From Bacteroidales bacterium (lineage in GTDB: Bacteria > Bacteroidota > Bacteroidia > Bacteroidales > P3), in assembly GCA_017449525.1 (NCBI GenBank), contig JAFTFL010000006.1, positions 118,381 to 182,380 on the forward strand: DNA of 64,000 nt. Reading direction: 5' to 3'. Position numbers and translations under genes: made by a program. The number at the start of each line of letters is the position of its first letter. Positions within the stretch are counted from its first letter, which is position 1. Under the pieces are notes generated by a model. It did no database searches, was not told where the DNA came from, and was given only the letters and a program-made list of their open reading frames with translations. Positions 42,262 to 51,564 of this stretch are shown in pieces.

Positions 42262-43131
42262 TTAGCACACCCCACCCATGTCGCTCTGACGCAGTTCGTC
42301 ATTGAGCGAGAAGAAGTTCTCTATCGATATTAGGATGTCCTGCGAATCGGCCACCAAATTCTCCACAAAGTGGCGACGCTTGGCCTGCTGCCTACTGCCA
42401 CCTCCCATACCTGGCAAGAATGATGATTCCACGTTGGGGAGATCGGTGGGGTAGGAATTAGCGGCACGAGTCCTTCCTTGCTGCTTTTCAAAATCTTCTA
42501 CATAACCTGGCTGTCCGTACACCGGACTGTCAGATATCTTACTTCTCGTCCCCACACCACCTTCACTTTTCAGAGCTATGCCCAATAAAGCATCCTGCAT
42601 GGTCTGAACACATGGAAAACGGAAGAAGTTGGCCTCCACAATATTGTTCACCACGAAGTCGTAGCGCAACTCCTCGTGCATTTGTCCTCGCACATCGTAC
42701 GACTCGACATGACGGTGAGCAGTGTCGCTCAGTTCTTCGTAGAGCAGCTGTTGCTGTTCATAAGAGTTTTCTCCTATCACTATCAGCACTTTGTCAAAAT
42801 ATTCGAACGACTGTCCGAGCGGATATCTACTATCGGTATTGTCCAGCAGCACGTATAGCAGCCGACTCTCGTTGTCATAATACAAAAACAACTCGCGCAT
42901 CAGCAGTCCCTGCTCCGCGAGGTCGGGCGTGTCGGCCATTCGGCTGCGATAGAGTTGCAGACCATATAGTTGGTTCAGTCCTGCAGCAAACATGTAGTCG
43001 GGCAGTGGGGTACGAAAGGGCAGGAACGCGCTCTCGTCAATCGAAAGCGATAGTTCCACAATTGGGATGCTGCGCTTATGTCCGTAGTGTGCCACCTCTG
43101 CTGAAAGCCTAATTCCTTTGTTGTTCTTCAA
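42262..43131 (-). CDS. Uncharacterised protein, overlaps the radical SAM gene
   Basis: I do not recognise this protein. The open frame reaches back to 43218, but its first 29 residues lie in the coding sequence of the radical SAM gene. A TTG at 43131 would start a protein of 289 residues beginning KNNKGIRLSAEVAHYGHKRSIPIVELSLSIDES, with a 23-base overlap that suggests translational coupling. The chain has no signal peptide or membrane span; the middle (RYPLGQSFEYFDKVLIVIGENSYEQQQLLYEELS) looks like an alpha/beta fold and the C-terminus is polar and probably disordered. The start is uncertain. Confidence 0.65.
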   Translation of the reverse strand: MKNNKGIRLSAEVAHYGHKRSIPIVELSLSIDESAFLPFRTPLPDYMFAAGLNQLYGLQLYRSRMADTPDLAEQGLLMRELFLYYDNESRLLYVLLDNTDSRYPLGQSFEYFDKVLIVIGENSYEQQQLLYEELSDTAHRHVESYDVRGQMHEELRYDFVVNNIVEANFFRFPCVQTMQDALLGIALKSEGGVGTRSKISDSPVYGQPGYVEDFEKQQGRTRAANSYPTDLPNVESSFLPGMGGGSRQQAKRRHFVENLVADSQDILISIENFFSLNDELRQSDMGGVC

Positions 43132-44050
43132 ATACGCTGCTCGACGCAAAGTCTGGACGATAACTTGCCGAAGCCTCCAGTTCCTGCACCCATCCGCGTG
43201 TAAAGCCCAATTCTTCAAACGCCGTCGTTACCTGTCCATACTCCGAAGGCAACAGTGTGCGGTTCAACTCGTCTGGAAGCGTACCCACCAACTCTTCGGG
43301 CGGATAGTACTGTGCCATCAACGACACATGCACCCGCGTTGACAAGTTGTCGGCTATCCACTGCAGACACCCGACCGAATGCGCTGCTTGGCCAGGCAGA
43401 ACCAGATGACGCACAATGACACCGCGGTAGGCCATGCCTCGGTCGTCCGTAGGCAGCGATGTCCCCTTCTGGTAGACCATTTCCTCCAACGCGCGCTGTG
43501 CCACCTCCACATAATCAGGTGTAGCCGAATAACGCCGCGCCAATTCTGGCGAGATATACTTGTAGTCGGGCAGGTACACATCTACATAGGGAGCTACCAT
43601 CCGCAACGCCTCCACGCTATCATACCCTCCTGTATTATAGACCACTGTGGGCGACAAGCCGCGCTGTCGAATACGCTCCACCAGTTCTGGCACTACGTAT
43701 ACATAGTGCGACGGACTGACCAGCCCCACCATGTTTTCGCTCTGTGGCAATAGTTGTTCCACTCTGTCCACCACCTCTTCCAGTGTTCCGTAGCGTTGCA
43801 CCACCTGCGGCTCGCTTCGCGACACTACTCGATTTTGGCAGTACACGCACCGCATGTTACAGTGCGAAAAGAAGATGTTTACGATGCCCTTCTCTCCCGA
43901 CAGCGGAGGTTCTTCACCACGGTGCAGACACACCGCCGCCACGCTGACATTCCACGGAGCCCCGCAAAACCCAGCCTGCGCCGCACGGTCTACACCACAC
44001 ACGCGTGGGCAATTGCTACAATGCGCCATCGCCGACTCCTTCTGCGCCAT
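43109..44050 (-). CDS. Radical SAM protein (PflX / activating-enzyme-like)
   Basis: A 313-residue radical S-adenosylmethionine enzyme. The cluster-binding motif CNMRCVYC has the standard CX3CX2C spacing near residue 65, and an N-terminal pair CSNCPRVCGVD with a later Cys (GFCGAPW) looks like an additional metal or cluster site, typical of PflX-type proteins. The partial TIM barrel continues through HYVYVVPELVERIRQRGLSPTVVYNTGGYDS. The substrate protein is unknown. ATG 44050 is used; a second ATG seven codons later is possible. Confidence 0.88.
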   Translation of the reverse strand: MAQKESAMAHCSNCPRVCGVDRAAQAGFCGAPWNVSVAAVCLHRGEEPPLSGEKGIVNIFFSHCNMRCVYCQNRVVSRSEPQVVQRYGTLEEVVDRVEQLLPQSENMVGLVSPSHYVYVVPELVERIRQRGLSPTVVYNTGGYDSVEALRMVAPYVDVYLPDYKYISPELARRYSATPDYVEVAQRALEEMVYQKGTSLPTDDRGMAYRGVIVRHLVLPGQAAHSVGCLQWIADNLSTRVHVSLMAQYYPPEELVGTLPDELNRTLLPSEYGQVTTAFEELGFTRGWVQELEASASYRPDFASSSVFEEQQRN

Positions 44051-44097
44051 TCATTGTCCGCTCTTCCGTTGCCGAAAACATTCCTTTTCCCCGTTCG

Positions 44098-44733
44098 CTA
44101 CCACTTCGTCGACACCTGCTTGTGGCGACCACCTTTGTAGAAATGGCTGTTCCAATAACTACTCGACAGGCTGCTCACCATCACACCCGAGGAGGTGGAG
44201 GAGTGCACAAACATGTCGTCTTTCAAATAGATGCCCACGTGCGACACTTTGCCATTGCTGTTCACGAAGAACACCACATCACCCTCGCGCAGTTGCTTGC
44301 GCGATATTAGGGAGACGTCCTTCTGTATGTCGGCCGCTATCCTATGGAGGTTCACCCCATAGACCGAACGGTACACGTTGCCCACAAAACAGGAGCAATC
44401 CACACCCTTTTTGTCGCAACCCCCATATTTATATGGGGTTCCGTACCAGTCGTCAATAGCTGCATATAAACGGGTATTGTCCTTATCCGTCAGGGTAATG
44501 CCCGACTTGGAGTTCTTGCCGCCAGTTGTTGGTTTAGGCTTTAGGATAAGCGGCTTCTCTTCCACCAACTCGTCGGCGTAGAGTTGCCCTATGATAAAGT
44601 CTTCATCCTCCAAGTCCTGCGAGAGGAATTTTTTGATGGCCGTGCAAGAGCTGAGCGAGAAGGCCACCACGACCATCATTGCCATGAGGCGCAGCCAATG
44701 CAGTGTGGGGCGAACAGCAGTAGGGGTTTGCAT
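44098..44733 (-). CDS. C40 (NlpC/P60) cell-wall hydrolase lipoprotein
   Basis: A 211-residue lipoprotein; lipobox FSLSSCTA, Cys near residue 30. The NlpC/P60 domain covers about residues 85-205 with catalytic Cys in KKGVDCSCFVGNVY, His in GKVSHVGIYLKD and a third polar His in DMFVHSSTSSGV. Such enzymes cut gamma-D-glutamyl-diaminopimelate bonds of peptidoglycan stems. It starts 21 bases after the FtsB gene stop, so the two may be co-transcribed; the gap carries an AT-rich element. Confidence 0.92.
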   Translation of the reverse strand: MQTPTAVRPTLHWLRLMAMMVVVAFSLSSCTAIKKFLSQDLEDEDFIIGQLYADELVEEKPLILKPKPTTGGKNSKSGITLTDKDNTRLYAAIDDWYGTPYKYGGCDKKGVDCSCFVGNVYRSVYGVNLHRIAADIQKDVSLISRKQLREGDVVFFVNSNGKVSHVGIYLKDDMFVHSSTSSGVMVSSLSSSYWNSHFYKGGRHKQVSTKW

Positions 44734-44753
44734 ACTATAATATATAAGGTGTG
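44730..44753 (-). repeat. AT-rich element between ftsB-like and NlpC/P60 genes
   Basis: The minus strand reads CACACCTTATATATTATAGT and then ATG, the NlpC/P60 start. It fills nearly the whole gap between the two genes and resembles the elements at 247 and 24516. Confidence 0.35.
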
Positions 44754-44754
44754 T

Positions 44755-45057
44755 CTACTTAGAGGTGTTGATAATGAAGATGTCTTCATCGGGGCGTTTC
44801 ATGTAGTACGTTTCGCGTCCGTACTTCTCAATAGCGCGCAGATCGTCCTTCAGGCTGCAGGCTTTTATACTATCCTCCTTATAGCTTTGCACCAGCGTCC
44901 GCTCCTCGGCACGCAGGCGTTCCACCCTTCGTTGCAGCCGCATCGACACGATGAGGTTGTTCTCATCTATGAATATAAAGAATACGATGAAGCACAATGT
45001 GGCGAGGATGTACTTATTTCGCAGCACACGCCATATCTTGAGTAGTACCAGTTTCAT
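44755..45057 (-). CDS. FtsB/DivIC-type septum formation initiator
   Basis: A 100-residue bitopic membrane protein: short cytoplasmic N-terminus, one membrane helix (YILATLCFIVFFIFI), then a coiled coil (RLQRRVERLRAEERTLVQSYKEDS) and the family ending EKYGRETYYMKRPDEDIFII, with the conserved Y/R-E-x-Y-x-M-K-x-x-E/D pattern. FtsB links FtsL and FtsQ in the divisome. The ATG at 45057 is chosen because the longer frame adds residues without family similarity. Confidence 0.88.
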   Translation of the reverse strand: MKLVLLKIWRVLRNKYILATLCFIVFFIFIDENNLIVSMRLQRRVERLRAEERTLVQSYKEDSIKACSLKDDLRAIEKYGRETYYMKRPDEDIFIINTSK

Positions 45058-45202
45058 TTCAGTGGTTATAAACAGATTACACAGTGCCTGCGGTTGCATA
45101 CGCACGCACTATACCAACTGCAAAATTACATCGTTCGCACTCGCAGCACCTTACTCTGCCGCACTTCTTGTAAACAACAACAGGTTGATACCCTCTTGCG
45201 TC

Positions 45203-46699
45203 CTATTTCGAAACCACCAGCGTCTGCCCTACCTTGATAGCATCGCTGCGCAGGTTGTTCTTCTTGCGCAGCTCAGCAGGCGTGGTGTTGTAGCGGCGCG
45301 CTATGGACGAGAGCGTTTCGCCCTTTTTCACCACGTGCTTCTGCGTAGTGGAGGCTTTTGCAGGAGTTGTGGCAGCCTTGGGTTTGGAGGAAGAGGTCGA
45401 GGCCGTAGTGCGGCTGTAGATAATCAGTTTTTCTCCAACGCGTACGCTGTTGGACTTCTTACTGTTCCACCTCTTCAGATTGGCTACCGACACTTTGTAC
45501 TTCTTGGCTATGGAGACCAGCGTCTCCCCTTTCTTCACCACGTGTGTACGGCTTTCTCTCACGGGCGTGGGTGGTGCAGCTGGGCGCACGCTGAGCGAAT
45601 CCGCCGTGGCTTTGCACACGCTGTCCTCCAGCTCTATGAGCCGCATCACACTGTGGGCAGGCACTATCACTTTTCTCCAACCTGCCGAGGCGGGCACCAT
45701 GTCGGTGCGATAATGAGGATTGAGCGTGCGCAGTTCCTCCACATTGATGCCTACATACTTCTCTATGAAACAATAGAAGGCATCGGCGCGCAGGTGCACA
45801 GTGTCCGTCCGTAGCGGTATGTCAATACGATGCGACTCCACCCCGTGGTCGGCATAATAGTTCAGCACGTAGGTGGCCGCTATGAATGCCGGTATGTAGC
45901 CGCGTGTCTCCTTTGGAAGATAATTGTATATCTGCCAAAAGTTGTTTTGTCCGCCACTGCGCGCTATGGCGCGGTTGACGTTGCCTGGCCCGCAGTTATA
46001 TGCAGCCAAAGCCAAGTGCCAATCCTCGTATACAGCATACAAATCCTTCAGGTACCGAGCGGCTGCATCGGTGGATTTGGCCGGGTCGCGCCGTTCATCC
46101 ACCAGGCTATTCACCTCCAAGCCATACATTTTCCCAGTGCGGTACATGAACTGCCACAAGCCTGCAGCGCCAGCGCGCGAGGTGGCCATGGGGTTCAGCG
46201 CCGATTCCACCACCGTCAAGTACTTCAACTCCTCGGGCAGCCCATAACGGTCCAACACCTCTTCAAACAGGGGAAAATAGAACTCAGCCAGCGACAAAAA
46301 CACGTCGATGCGTCCTCTCATCAGCCGCAGGTACATGCGTATGTAGTCCTTCACCACAGGGTTGTACGACATTGGTATCACGGTCGGGAGGGCGTCAAGC
46401 CGCTGCTTGAGCAGGCTGTCTGACAGGTCGGGTAACTCCAACTCCGACCACACCGACTTCGCCCCACTGCGGGGCAGGGCTTGCTGCTGCATGTAGAGGC
46501 GCATGTAGTAACTGCTGAGCAACTGGTCATAGTCTGCATGCGACTTGCGCAACACCTGCTCCAGCTCCCCTTTCCCCTCCTCGCTCACAGGCGCATCGCC
46601 CGTCTGCGCACCCACATTGACCACCACCATCATGGCGGCAATCAGCCACGCCATTCGAACCGCTACGCGCACTATGCTATGCCTCACATTGTACCTCAT
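45203..46699 (-). CDS. Membrane-bound lytic transglycosylase with two LysM domains (MltD type)
   Basis: A 498-residue exported peptidoglycan enzyme. The signal sequence is RMAWLIAAMMVVVNVGAQ; the SLT domain spans about residues 135-260 with the catalytic Glu in LTVVESALNPMATSRAGAAGLWQFM and the substrate-binding AAYNCGPGNVNRAI. Two LysM modules (HVVKKGETLVSIAKKYKVS near residue 385 and HVVKKGETLSSIARRYNTT near 450) bind glycan chains. It cuts glycan strands to 1,6-anhydro ends. Upstream lies the divergent gap holding array 4. Confidence 0.94.
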   Translation of the reverse strand: MRYNVRHSIVRVAVRMAWLIAAMMVVVNVGAQTGDAPVSEEGKGELEQVLRKSHADYDQLLSSYYMRLYMQQQALPRSGAKSVWSELELPDLSDSLLKQRLDALPTVIPMSYNPVVKDYIRMYLRLMRGRIDVFLSLAEFYFPLFEEVLDRYGLPEELKYLTVVESALNPMATSRAGAAGLWQFMYRTGKMYGLEVNSLVDERRDPAKSTDAAARYLKDLYAVYEDWHLALAAYNCGPGNVNRAIARSGGQNNFWQIYNYLPKETRGYIPAFIAATYVLNYYADHGVESHRIDIPLRTDTVHLRADAFYCFIEKYVGINVEELRTLNPHYRTDMVPASAGWRKVIVPAHSVMRLIELEDSVCKATADSLSVRPAAPPTPVRESRTHVVKKGETLVSIAKKYKVSVANLKRWNSKKSNSVRVGEKLIIYSRTTASTSSSKPKAATTPAKASTTQKHVVKKGETLSSIARRYNTTPAELRKKNNLRSDAIKVGQTLVVSK

Positions 46700-46929
46700 A
46701 TCGATACACCATAAACTGCGAAAGGCTCATTTTAGTATATTACCACCCTCTTCGCCCCACACAGCCGACAAATTATGCACCTCGGCCCAATAAAGCAAGT
46801 ACCGCCCCGTTATCGCTATCAAACAGCAATCTCCGAAGCGATTCTGTCCCACATCATCCCTCCCTTTCCCGCCCCATTCAGTTCTTTCTTCTGCAACCAC
46901 CTGCTCGCCTCCATAGGACAACGAGCCGA

Positions 46930-47093
46930 CTGCCGTACGCCATAGACTCCGATGCCGTACGGCGCATGCTGCACCCTCGCACTATCATCATCCCACACAA
47001 GCTGTTATGCACGCCACACACCGTACGACATCCACCCCCTTTGCCGTACGGCATCCTTATCTACACCGTACGGCATCGCCCCTTTTCCCCTAC
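46930..47093 (+). repeat. 22-base-period GTAC palindrome array 4
   Basis: GTAC cores begin at 46935, 46957, 47023, 47046 and 47068, with GCAC at 46979, GCTG at 47001 and CTAC at 47090 filling phase positions. Steps are 22 except for one of 23 (47023 to 47046). Units read NTGCC-GTAC-GGCAT on the plus strand. The gap 46700-47469 has no supported gene. No TAnnTTTG box is seen just upstream, but ATGCACCTCGGC at 46775-46786 matches, over 12 bases, a word in the leader of array 3. Confidence 0.8.
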
Positions 47094-47260
47094 GACTTAC
47101 CTCCACACTGCCCTCGTGCTGCCCACTCTCCAATCCTTGACTCCACCACAGGACTCCGTCCACATTTCACACACCAGTACCACAACCTTTTTATTAAAAC
47201 AGAAGTAGCAATGAAACACAGCACAATAAAACACTTATCAACACTCAGCACTCTTCCAAC

Positions 47261-47344
47261 TGCCCACTGTGCAAATTCAACCCAACTGCCGTTTGGCCCA
47301 AATTTCGTAACTTTGCACAAGAATTGAGGTGTGCCCACTGTGCA
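47261..47344 (+). promoter_or_regulatory. buk promoter with flanking 13-base direct repeats
   Basis: TAACTTTG (47308-47315), continued by CAC, matches TAnnTTTG 155 bases before the buk ATG. It is flanked by two exact copies of TGCCCACTGTGCA at 47261-47273 and 47332-47344, 71 bases apart, which could be binding sites for one regulator. Confidence 0.55.
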
Positions 47345-47469
47345 GACTGCAGCCGCAGTAGGAGAGCCATCCCCCTGCACCGCACATGCAACCCCTGCAC
47401 CGCACCCATCAAGACCGCGAAAAACAAGTAAAAAACAGTATAATCTTAAAACAACCAGAACAACTCGAA

Positions 47470-48561
47470 ATGGCTACAAAGAAGTATACCCTGGTCATCA
47501 ACCCAGGTGCCACATCAACAAAAGCTGCCATCTACGAAGGCGAAAACGAAGTATTCACTGAGAACCTCAACCACCCGTACGAGGAGATTGAGCGGTTTCA
47601 CGAGGTGGCAGAGCAGTTTGACTACCGCAAAGAGAAGATACTTGAAATGCTGTCTAAGCACGGCATCGGTCATGATGAGATAGCCATCGTCATGGGTCGC
47701 GGCGGCCTTACCCGTCCCTGCGAAAGCGGCACCTACAGGGTGAACGAACTGATGAAGCAGGAGTGCCGCGCCGGCGTACAAGGCAAGCACGCTTGCAACC
47801 TTGGAGCCCTCATAGCCGACAGCATCGCCCACGACCTCGGGCTGAACGAAGCATTCATAGCTGACCCAGGCATAGTCGACGAGCGCCCTGCACATGCCAA
47901 GATTACAGGCCACCCTGTGTTCGACCTCGACCCAACGCGTGAAGGCGTCATTTGGCACTGCCTCAACCAAAAGATGACAGCAAAGCTGTATGCTCGCGAG
48001 CTCGGCAAACACTACGAAGACCTGAACCTTATCATCGCCCACATGGGTGGTGGCGTGTCAGTAGGCATGCACATGCACGGTCGCGTAGTAGAAGTGAACC
48101 GCGCCCTCTGCGGATTGGGAGCTTTCTCGCCCACCCGCGCCGGCAGTATCAACGCCAGCAAACTGATTGAAGTGGCCTGCAGCGGCAAATACACCGAAGC
48201 AGAACTGAAGAAGATGGTTACTGCACAAGGAGGCTTCGTGGCCTACCTCGGCACCAACGATGCCTATGAGGTGGAGAAGCGCGCCCTTGCAGGAGACGAG
48301 AAGTGCCAGTTGCTTGTGGACGCATTCTGCTATCAGGTCAGCCTCGAAATCAGCCGTCTGGCAGCCGTAACCAAGGGCAAAGTGGATGCCATTCTCCTTA
48401 CCGGTGGCATCGCCTACAGCAAGCCCTGGATGGCTCAAATCAGCGAGTACATCGATTGGATTGCACCAGTTCGCATCTACAAGGGTGAGAACGAGATGCT
48501 CGCCCTCGCCATCTGCGGCAAGGAAATCCTTGAGGGAGCAACACCCAAAGAGTACAAATAA
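47470..48561 (+). CDS. buk: Butyrate kinase
   Basis: A 363-residue ASKHA-fold acid kinase converting butyryl phosphate and ADP to butyrate and ATP (or the reverse; branched-chain acids are possible). Motifs are LVINPGATSTKAAIYEG at the N-terminus, VMGRGGLTRPCESGTYRVN, AHMGGGVSVGMHMHGRVVEVN and LTGGIAYSKPWM. ATG 47470 is the family start. The usual partner gene for phosphate butyryltransferase is not next to it here; the following gene encodes an unrelated FKBP isomerase. Confidence 0.94.
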   Translation: MATKKYTLVINPGATSTKAAIYEGENEVFTENLNHPYEEIERFHEVAEQFDYRKEKILEMLSKHGIGHDEIAIVMGRGGLTRPCESGTYRVNELMKQECRAGVQGKHACNLGALIADSIAHDLGLNEAFIADPGIVDERPAHAKITGHPVFDLDPTREGVIWHCLNQKMTAKLYARELGKHYEDLNLIIAHMGGGVSVGMHMHGRVVEVNRALCGLGAFSPTRAGSINASKLIEVACSGKYTEAELKKMVTAQGGFVAYLGTNDAYEVEKRALAGDEKCQLLVDAFCYQVSLEISRLAAVTKGKVDAILLTGGIAYSKPWMAQISEYIDWIAPVRIYKGENEMLALAICGKEILEGATPKEYK

Positions 48562-48666
48562 AAGAGTCGCAACGCGAGGGCGATGGCGTGTAGCCCAACG
48601 ATACCTACTACTGCACACCACCGCCCTCGACAGCATCACACAACACCAACCAAACCCATTCGCATC

Positions 48667-49512
48667 ATGAAAAGAGTATGTGTAGCCCTGTGTGCACTCC
48701 TACTTTGCGGTACGACCATGGCTCAGAGCTGGGTCGTAACCAAGAAAAAAGGCAAGTGCACCATGGATGAGACCTACTACAACCAGCTGAAAGAAAAAGC
48801 AGATAGGTACGACGAGATACAGGAAGAAGTATCTCGGCTGAACAACGAGTTGACCAAAGTTCAAGGCGACCTCAAGGTAGAGCGCGCAAAAGCCAACAGT
48901 CAATCCGTGATCCACTCGTTCACAGACTCTGCATCCTACGCCATCGGCCGCGACCTTGCCGAGACTTGGGACCAGCAACATTTGGGCATCAACTACGAGG
49001 TGTGCGGTCGCTCCATGATAGACTATGCACGCGGACGCAACACATGGAACAGAGAGATGATGAACCCCATCTTGATGCGCTTCCAGCAGAACTTTGAGGA
49101 GAACCAGCGCGGCTCGATGCAGGCCAACATACAGGAAGGAGCCGAATTCCTTGCGCGTAACGGAAAGGAGCCCGGCATCGTAACCACCAAGAGCGGACTG
49201 CAATACAGGGTGGACCGCAAAGGAACTGGCAAGCGACCCAAAGCCACCGACAACGTCAAAGTGCACTACACGGGCACGCTGCTGAACGGCACCAAGTTCG
49301 ACAGCTCTTATGACCGGAACGAGCCACTGGTGTTCCCGTTGAGCCAAGTCATACCAGGTTGGACCGAAGGTGTACAGCTGATGAACGAAGGTTCTAAGTA
49401 TACCTTCTACATCCCCTACAACCTGGCCTATGGTGAACAAGAAGCAGGTCCGATTCCCCCTGGATCAACACTGATATTCGAAATAGAGCTGATAGAAGTC
49501 AACCCCAAGTAA
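48667..49512 (+). CDS. FKBP-type peptidyl-prolyl isomerase, exported
   Basis: A 281-residue periplasmic folding catalyst. The signal peptide is MKRVCVALCALLLCGTTMAQ, followed by a coiled coil (YNQLKEKADRYDEIQEEVSRLNNELTKVQGDL), a helical FkpA-like dimerisation region (SFTDSASYAIGRDLAETW), and the C-terminal FKBP domain (TKSGLQYRVDRKGTGKRP ... KVHYTGTLLNGTKFDSSYDRNEPLVFPLSQVIPGWTEGVQLM). ATG 48667 is the only start placing the signal peptide first. Confidence 0.93.
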   Translation: MKRVCVALCALLLCGTTMAQSWVVTKKKGKCTMDETYYNQLKEKADRYDEIQEEVSRLNNELTKVQGDLKVERAKANSQSVIHSFTDSASYAIGRDLAETWDQQHLGINYEVCGRSMIDYARGRNTWNREMMNPILMRFQQNFEENQRGSMQANIQEGAEFLARNGKEPGIVTTKSGLQYRVDRKGTGKRPKATDNVKVHYTGTLLNGTKFDSSYDRNEPLVFPLSQVIPGWTEGVQLMNEGSKYTFYIPYNLAYGEQEAGPIPPGSTLIFEIELIEVNPK

Positions 49513-49535
49513 GCACGCTTCCAAGCAGTACTCAT

Positions 49536-49569
49536 GAGGGGGAAGAGCACCCGTGAGCTCTTCCCCCTC
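49536..49569 (+). terminator. Hairpin terminator after the FKBP gene
   Basis: GAGGGGGAAGAGC (49536-49548) pairs perfectly with GCTCTTCCCCCTC (49557-49569) around an eight-base loop, 23 bases beyond the stop. Confidence 0.75.
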
Positions 49570-49619
49570 TCCTATTGTAGCCAAACCATCACCCCTCACC
49601 ACCTTAATAATACCACCTT

Positions 49620-50726
49620 ATGAACACTATCGGACGGCTGTTCAGACTAACCACCTTTGGCGAATCGCACGGAACGGCCATTGGAGGTATCCTTGACGGA
49701 TGCCCGGCGGGACTACAGGTGGACTGCGAACAGGTACAACTCGAGTTGAGAAGACGCTCGGAGGGAGAATCCCTCTCCTACAACGGGCAGCCATTGCAAC
49801 TCGGCACCCCTCGCCGCGAAGAGGACGAGGTGGAATGGTTGTCGGGAATACTTGATGGAGAGACGATAGGAAGTCCCATAGCCTTCATGGTGCGCAACCG
49901 CGACGCACGCTCGGCCGATTACTCCCCCTTGCAACACACGCTGCGCGCCGGACACGCCGACTACACTTGGCTACAGAAATACGGCTTGAGAGACTGGCGC
50001 AGCGGTGGCCGCGCTTCGGCACGTGAGACCGCAGCCCGTGTGGTAGCAGGTGCCATAGCCAAGCAATGGCTCGGTCTGAGACAAATCCACATACAGGCCT
50101 GCACCGCGACCATCGGGTCCTACCCCATCACCTCTCCCCTATCGGAGACCACCTTCAAAGCACTGCAGCAGCACATCGAAGCGCAGTCGAGTCTGGGCGG
50201 CACGGTGCGTTGCACCATCGACAATCTGCCCCCTGGCGTAGGCGAACCGCTGTTCGACAAACTCAGTGCCCGACTGGCAGCCGCAGTGATGAGCATTCCC
50301 TCGACCTCAGCTTTTGCCATTGGCGACGGCTTCGAAGCCTCCAAGATGTGCAGGCAGGAATATGTAGACAACTGGGCAGCCTCCGCCCAACCCGAGGCGC
50401 ACAGCACCAGATTCCCCCCAAGACTCAGCACCACTACGAACCACTGCGGAGGCATACAAGGAGGCCTCAGCAACGGCATGCCTATTACATTCACTGTGGG
50501 ATTCCACCCTATCTGCTCTGCTCGACAGGGAATGACTGGTTTCGACCTTAGTACACACAATACGGAAGTCATCGACCTGCCGTCCGCACGCTTTGACCTC
50601 TGCCAAGTGCCTCGTGCAGTAGTCATCGTCGAGGCGATGGCCGCCCTCACCGTGGCCGACCTGATGATGGAAGCCTTGGCGCACACCTCGCTCAACCCTC
50701 ACGCCGTGTTTCACCAATCTCTTTGA
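49620..50726 (+). CDS. aroC: Chorismate synthase
   Basis: A 368-residue FMN-dependent enzyme for the last shikimate step, EPSP to chorismate. It starts with GRLFRLTTFGESHGTAIGGILDGCPAG, the family signature with the catalytic His, and carries LRRRSEGES, HADYTWLQKYGLRDWRSGGRASARETAARV (second signature) and NHCGGIQGGLSNGMPI; the second catalytic His falls in the latter. A full-length, intact gene. It begins a plus-strand series with the DUF4369 lipoprotein and lpxH. Confidence 0.96.
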   Translation: MNTIGRLFRLTTFGESHGTAIGGILDGCPAGLQVDCEQVQLELRRRSEGESLSYNGQPLQLGTPRREEDEVEWLSGILDGETIGSPIAFMVRNRDARSADYSPLQHTLRAGHADYTWLQKYGLRDWRSGGRASARETAARVVAGAIAKQWLGLRQIHIQACTATIGSYPITSPLSETTFKALQQHIEAQSSLGGTVRCTIDNLPPGVGEPLFDKLSARLAAAVMSIPSTSAFAIGDGFEASKMCRQEYVDNWAASAQPEAHSTRFPPRLSTTTNHCGGIQGGLSNGMPITFTVGFHPICSARQGMTGFDLSTHNTEVIDLPSARFDLCQVPRAVVIVEAMAALTVADLMMEALAHTSLNPHAVFHQSL

Positions 50727-50760
50727 ACCCCTCACCAACGACACACAGCACAACCACCCC

Positions 50761-51540
50761 ATGAAACGTACAACGCTCCTCGCCTGCACAATAGCAGTGC
50801 TCCTCACCATCACCAGTTGCAATAAAGGACTCATCCTGCAAGGCACTCTGACCAACGGGGGCAACAAGACCATATATATAGAAGAACTGATTCCGCACGA
50901 TGAACCACTGCTCATCGACTCGCTGCAGCTCGGCCCAGACGGCAGTTTCCGACTCAAGCACGCCGTGCCCTACACCACATTCTACAACGTGCACGTCTCC
51001 CCCCAAGACTATGTAGTACTCCTGGTATCGCCAGGCGATAGAATAACCATCAACGGAGACTACGACCACCTAAGCACAAGCTATACGGTGGAGGGCTCGG
51101 ACGGAACGCGTCTGTTATGGGACCTGCAGGACTTCAGCAACATCGGCGTGGAGGAACTCAAAGAAATCGTAGCACTCAACGAGCACAACAAGAGCACCCT
51201 GTCGGCCGATTCCTATGAGAAAGCCAAGCAGGAGACTGATTCATTGTACCGCGAGAGCTTCTTCAAACAGCGCGACTACGTACTGCGGTTTATCAATAAT
51301 AATAGGGGGTCGCTCACTACCCTCATCGCTCTGTACAAGCCTTTCAATGTAAACCATCCTCTCATCCGCCCCGAACGCGACTTTGAAGTGTACGAGAGCG
51401 TGCTCGACGGGCTGGAACACAACCCCAAATTGAAAAGCAATCCCCACGTGATGCACTTCCGCACTACGGTAGAACAATATCGCTATCTCTACGGCATCAG
51501 CGACTATAACCCCGCCGAAGAGAACGAGGAAACCAAGTAG
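50761..51540 (+). CDS. DUF4369 lipoprotein without a thioredoxin domain
   Basis: A 259-residue lipoprotein, lipobox TITSCNK with Cys at residue 20. The first half (GLILQGTLTNGGNKTIYIEELIPHDEPLLIDSLQLGPDGSFRL) is the DUF4369 beta domain that in Bacteroidota usually precedes a thioredoxin-like domain. Here the C-terminal half is helical (VLRFINNNRGSLTTLIALYKPF) and stops before any CxxC, so no redox role is expected. The function is unknown. Confidence 0.83.
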   Translation: MKRTTLLACTIAVLLTITSCNKGLILQGTLTNGGNKTIYIEELIPHDEPLLIDSLQLGPDGSFRLKHAVPYTTFYNVHVSPQDYVVLLVSPGDRITINGDYDHLSTSYTVEGSDGTRLLWDLQDFSNIGVEELKEIVALNEHNKSTLSADSYEKAKQETDSLYRESFFKQRDYVLRFINNNRGSLTTLIALYKPFNVNHPLIRPERDFEVYESVLDGLEHNPKLKSNPHVMHFRTTVEQYRYLYGISDYNPAEENEETK

Positions 51541-51564
51541 AACGGGCAGCCGACAACCAGCAGC

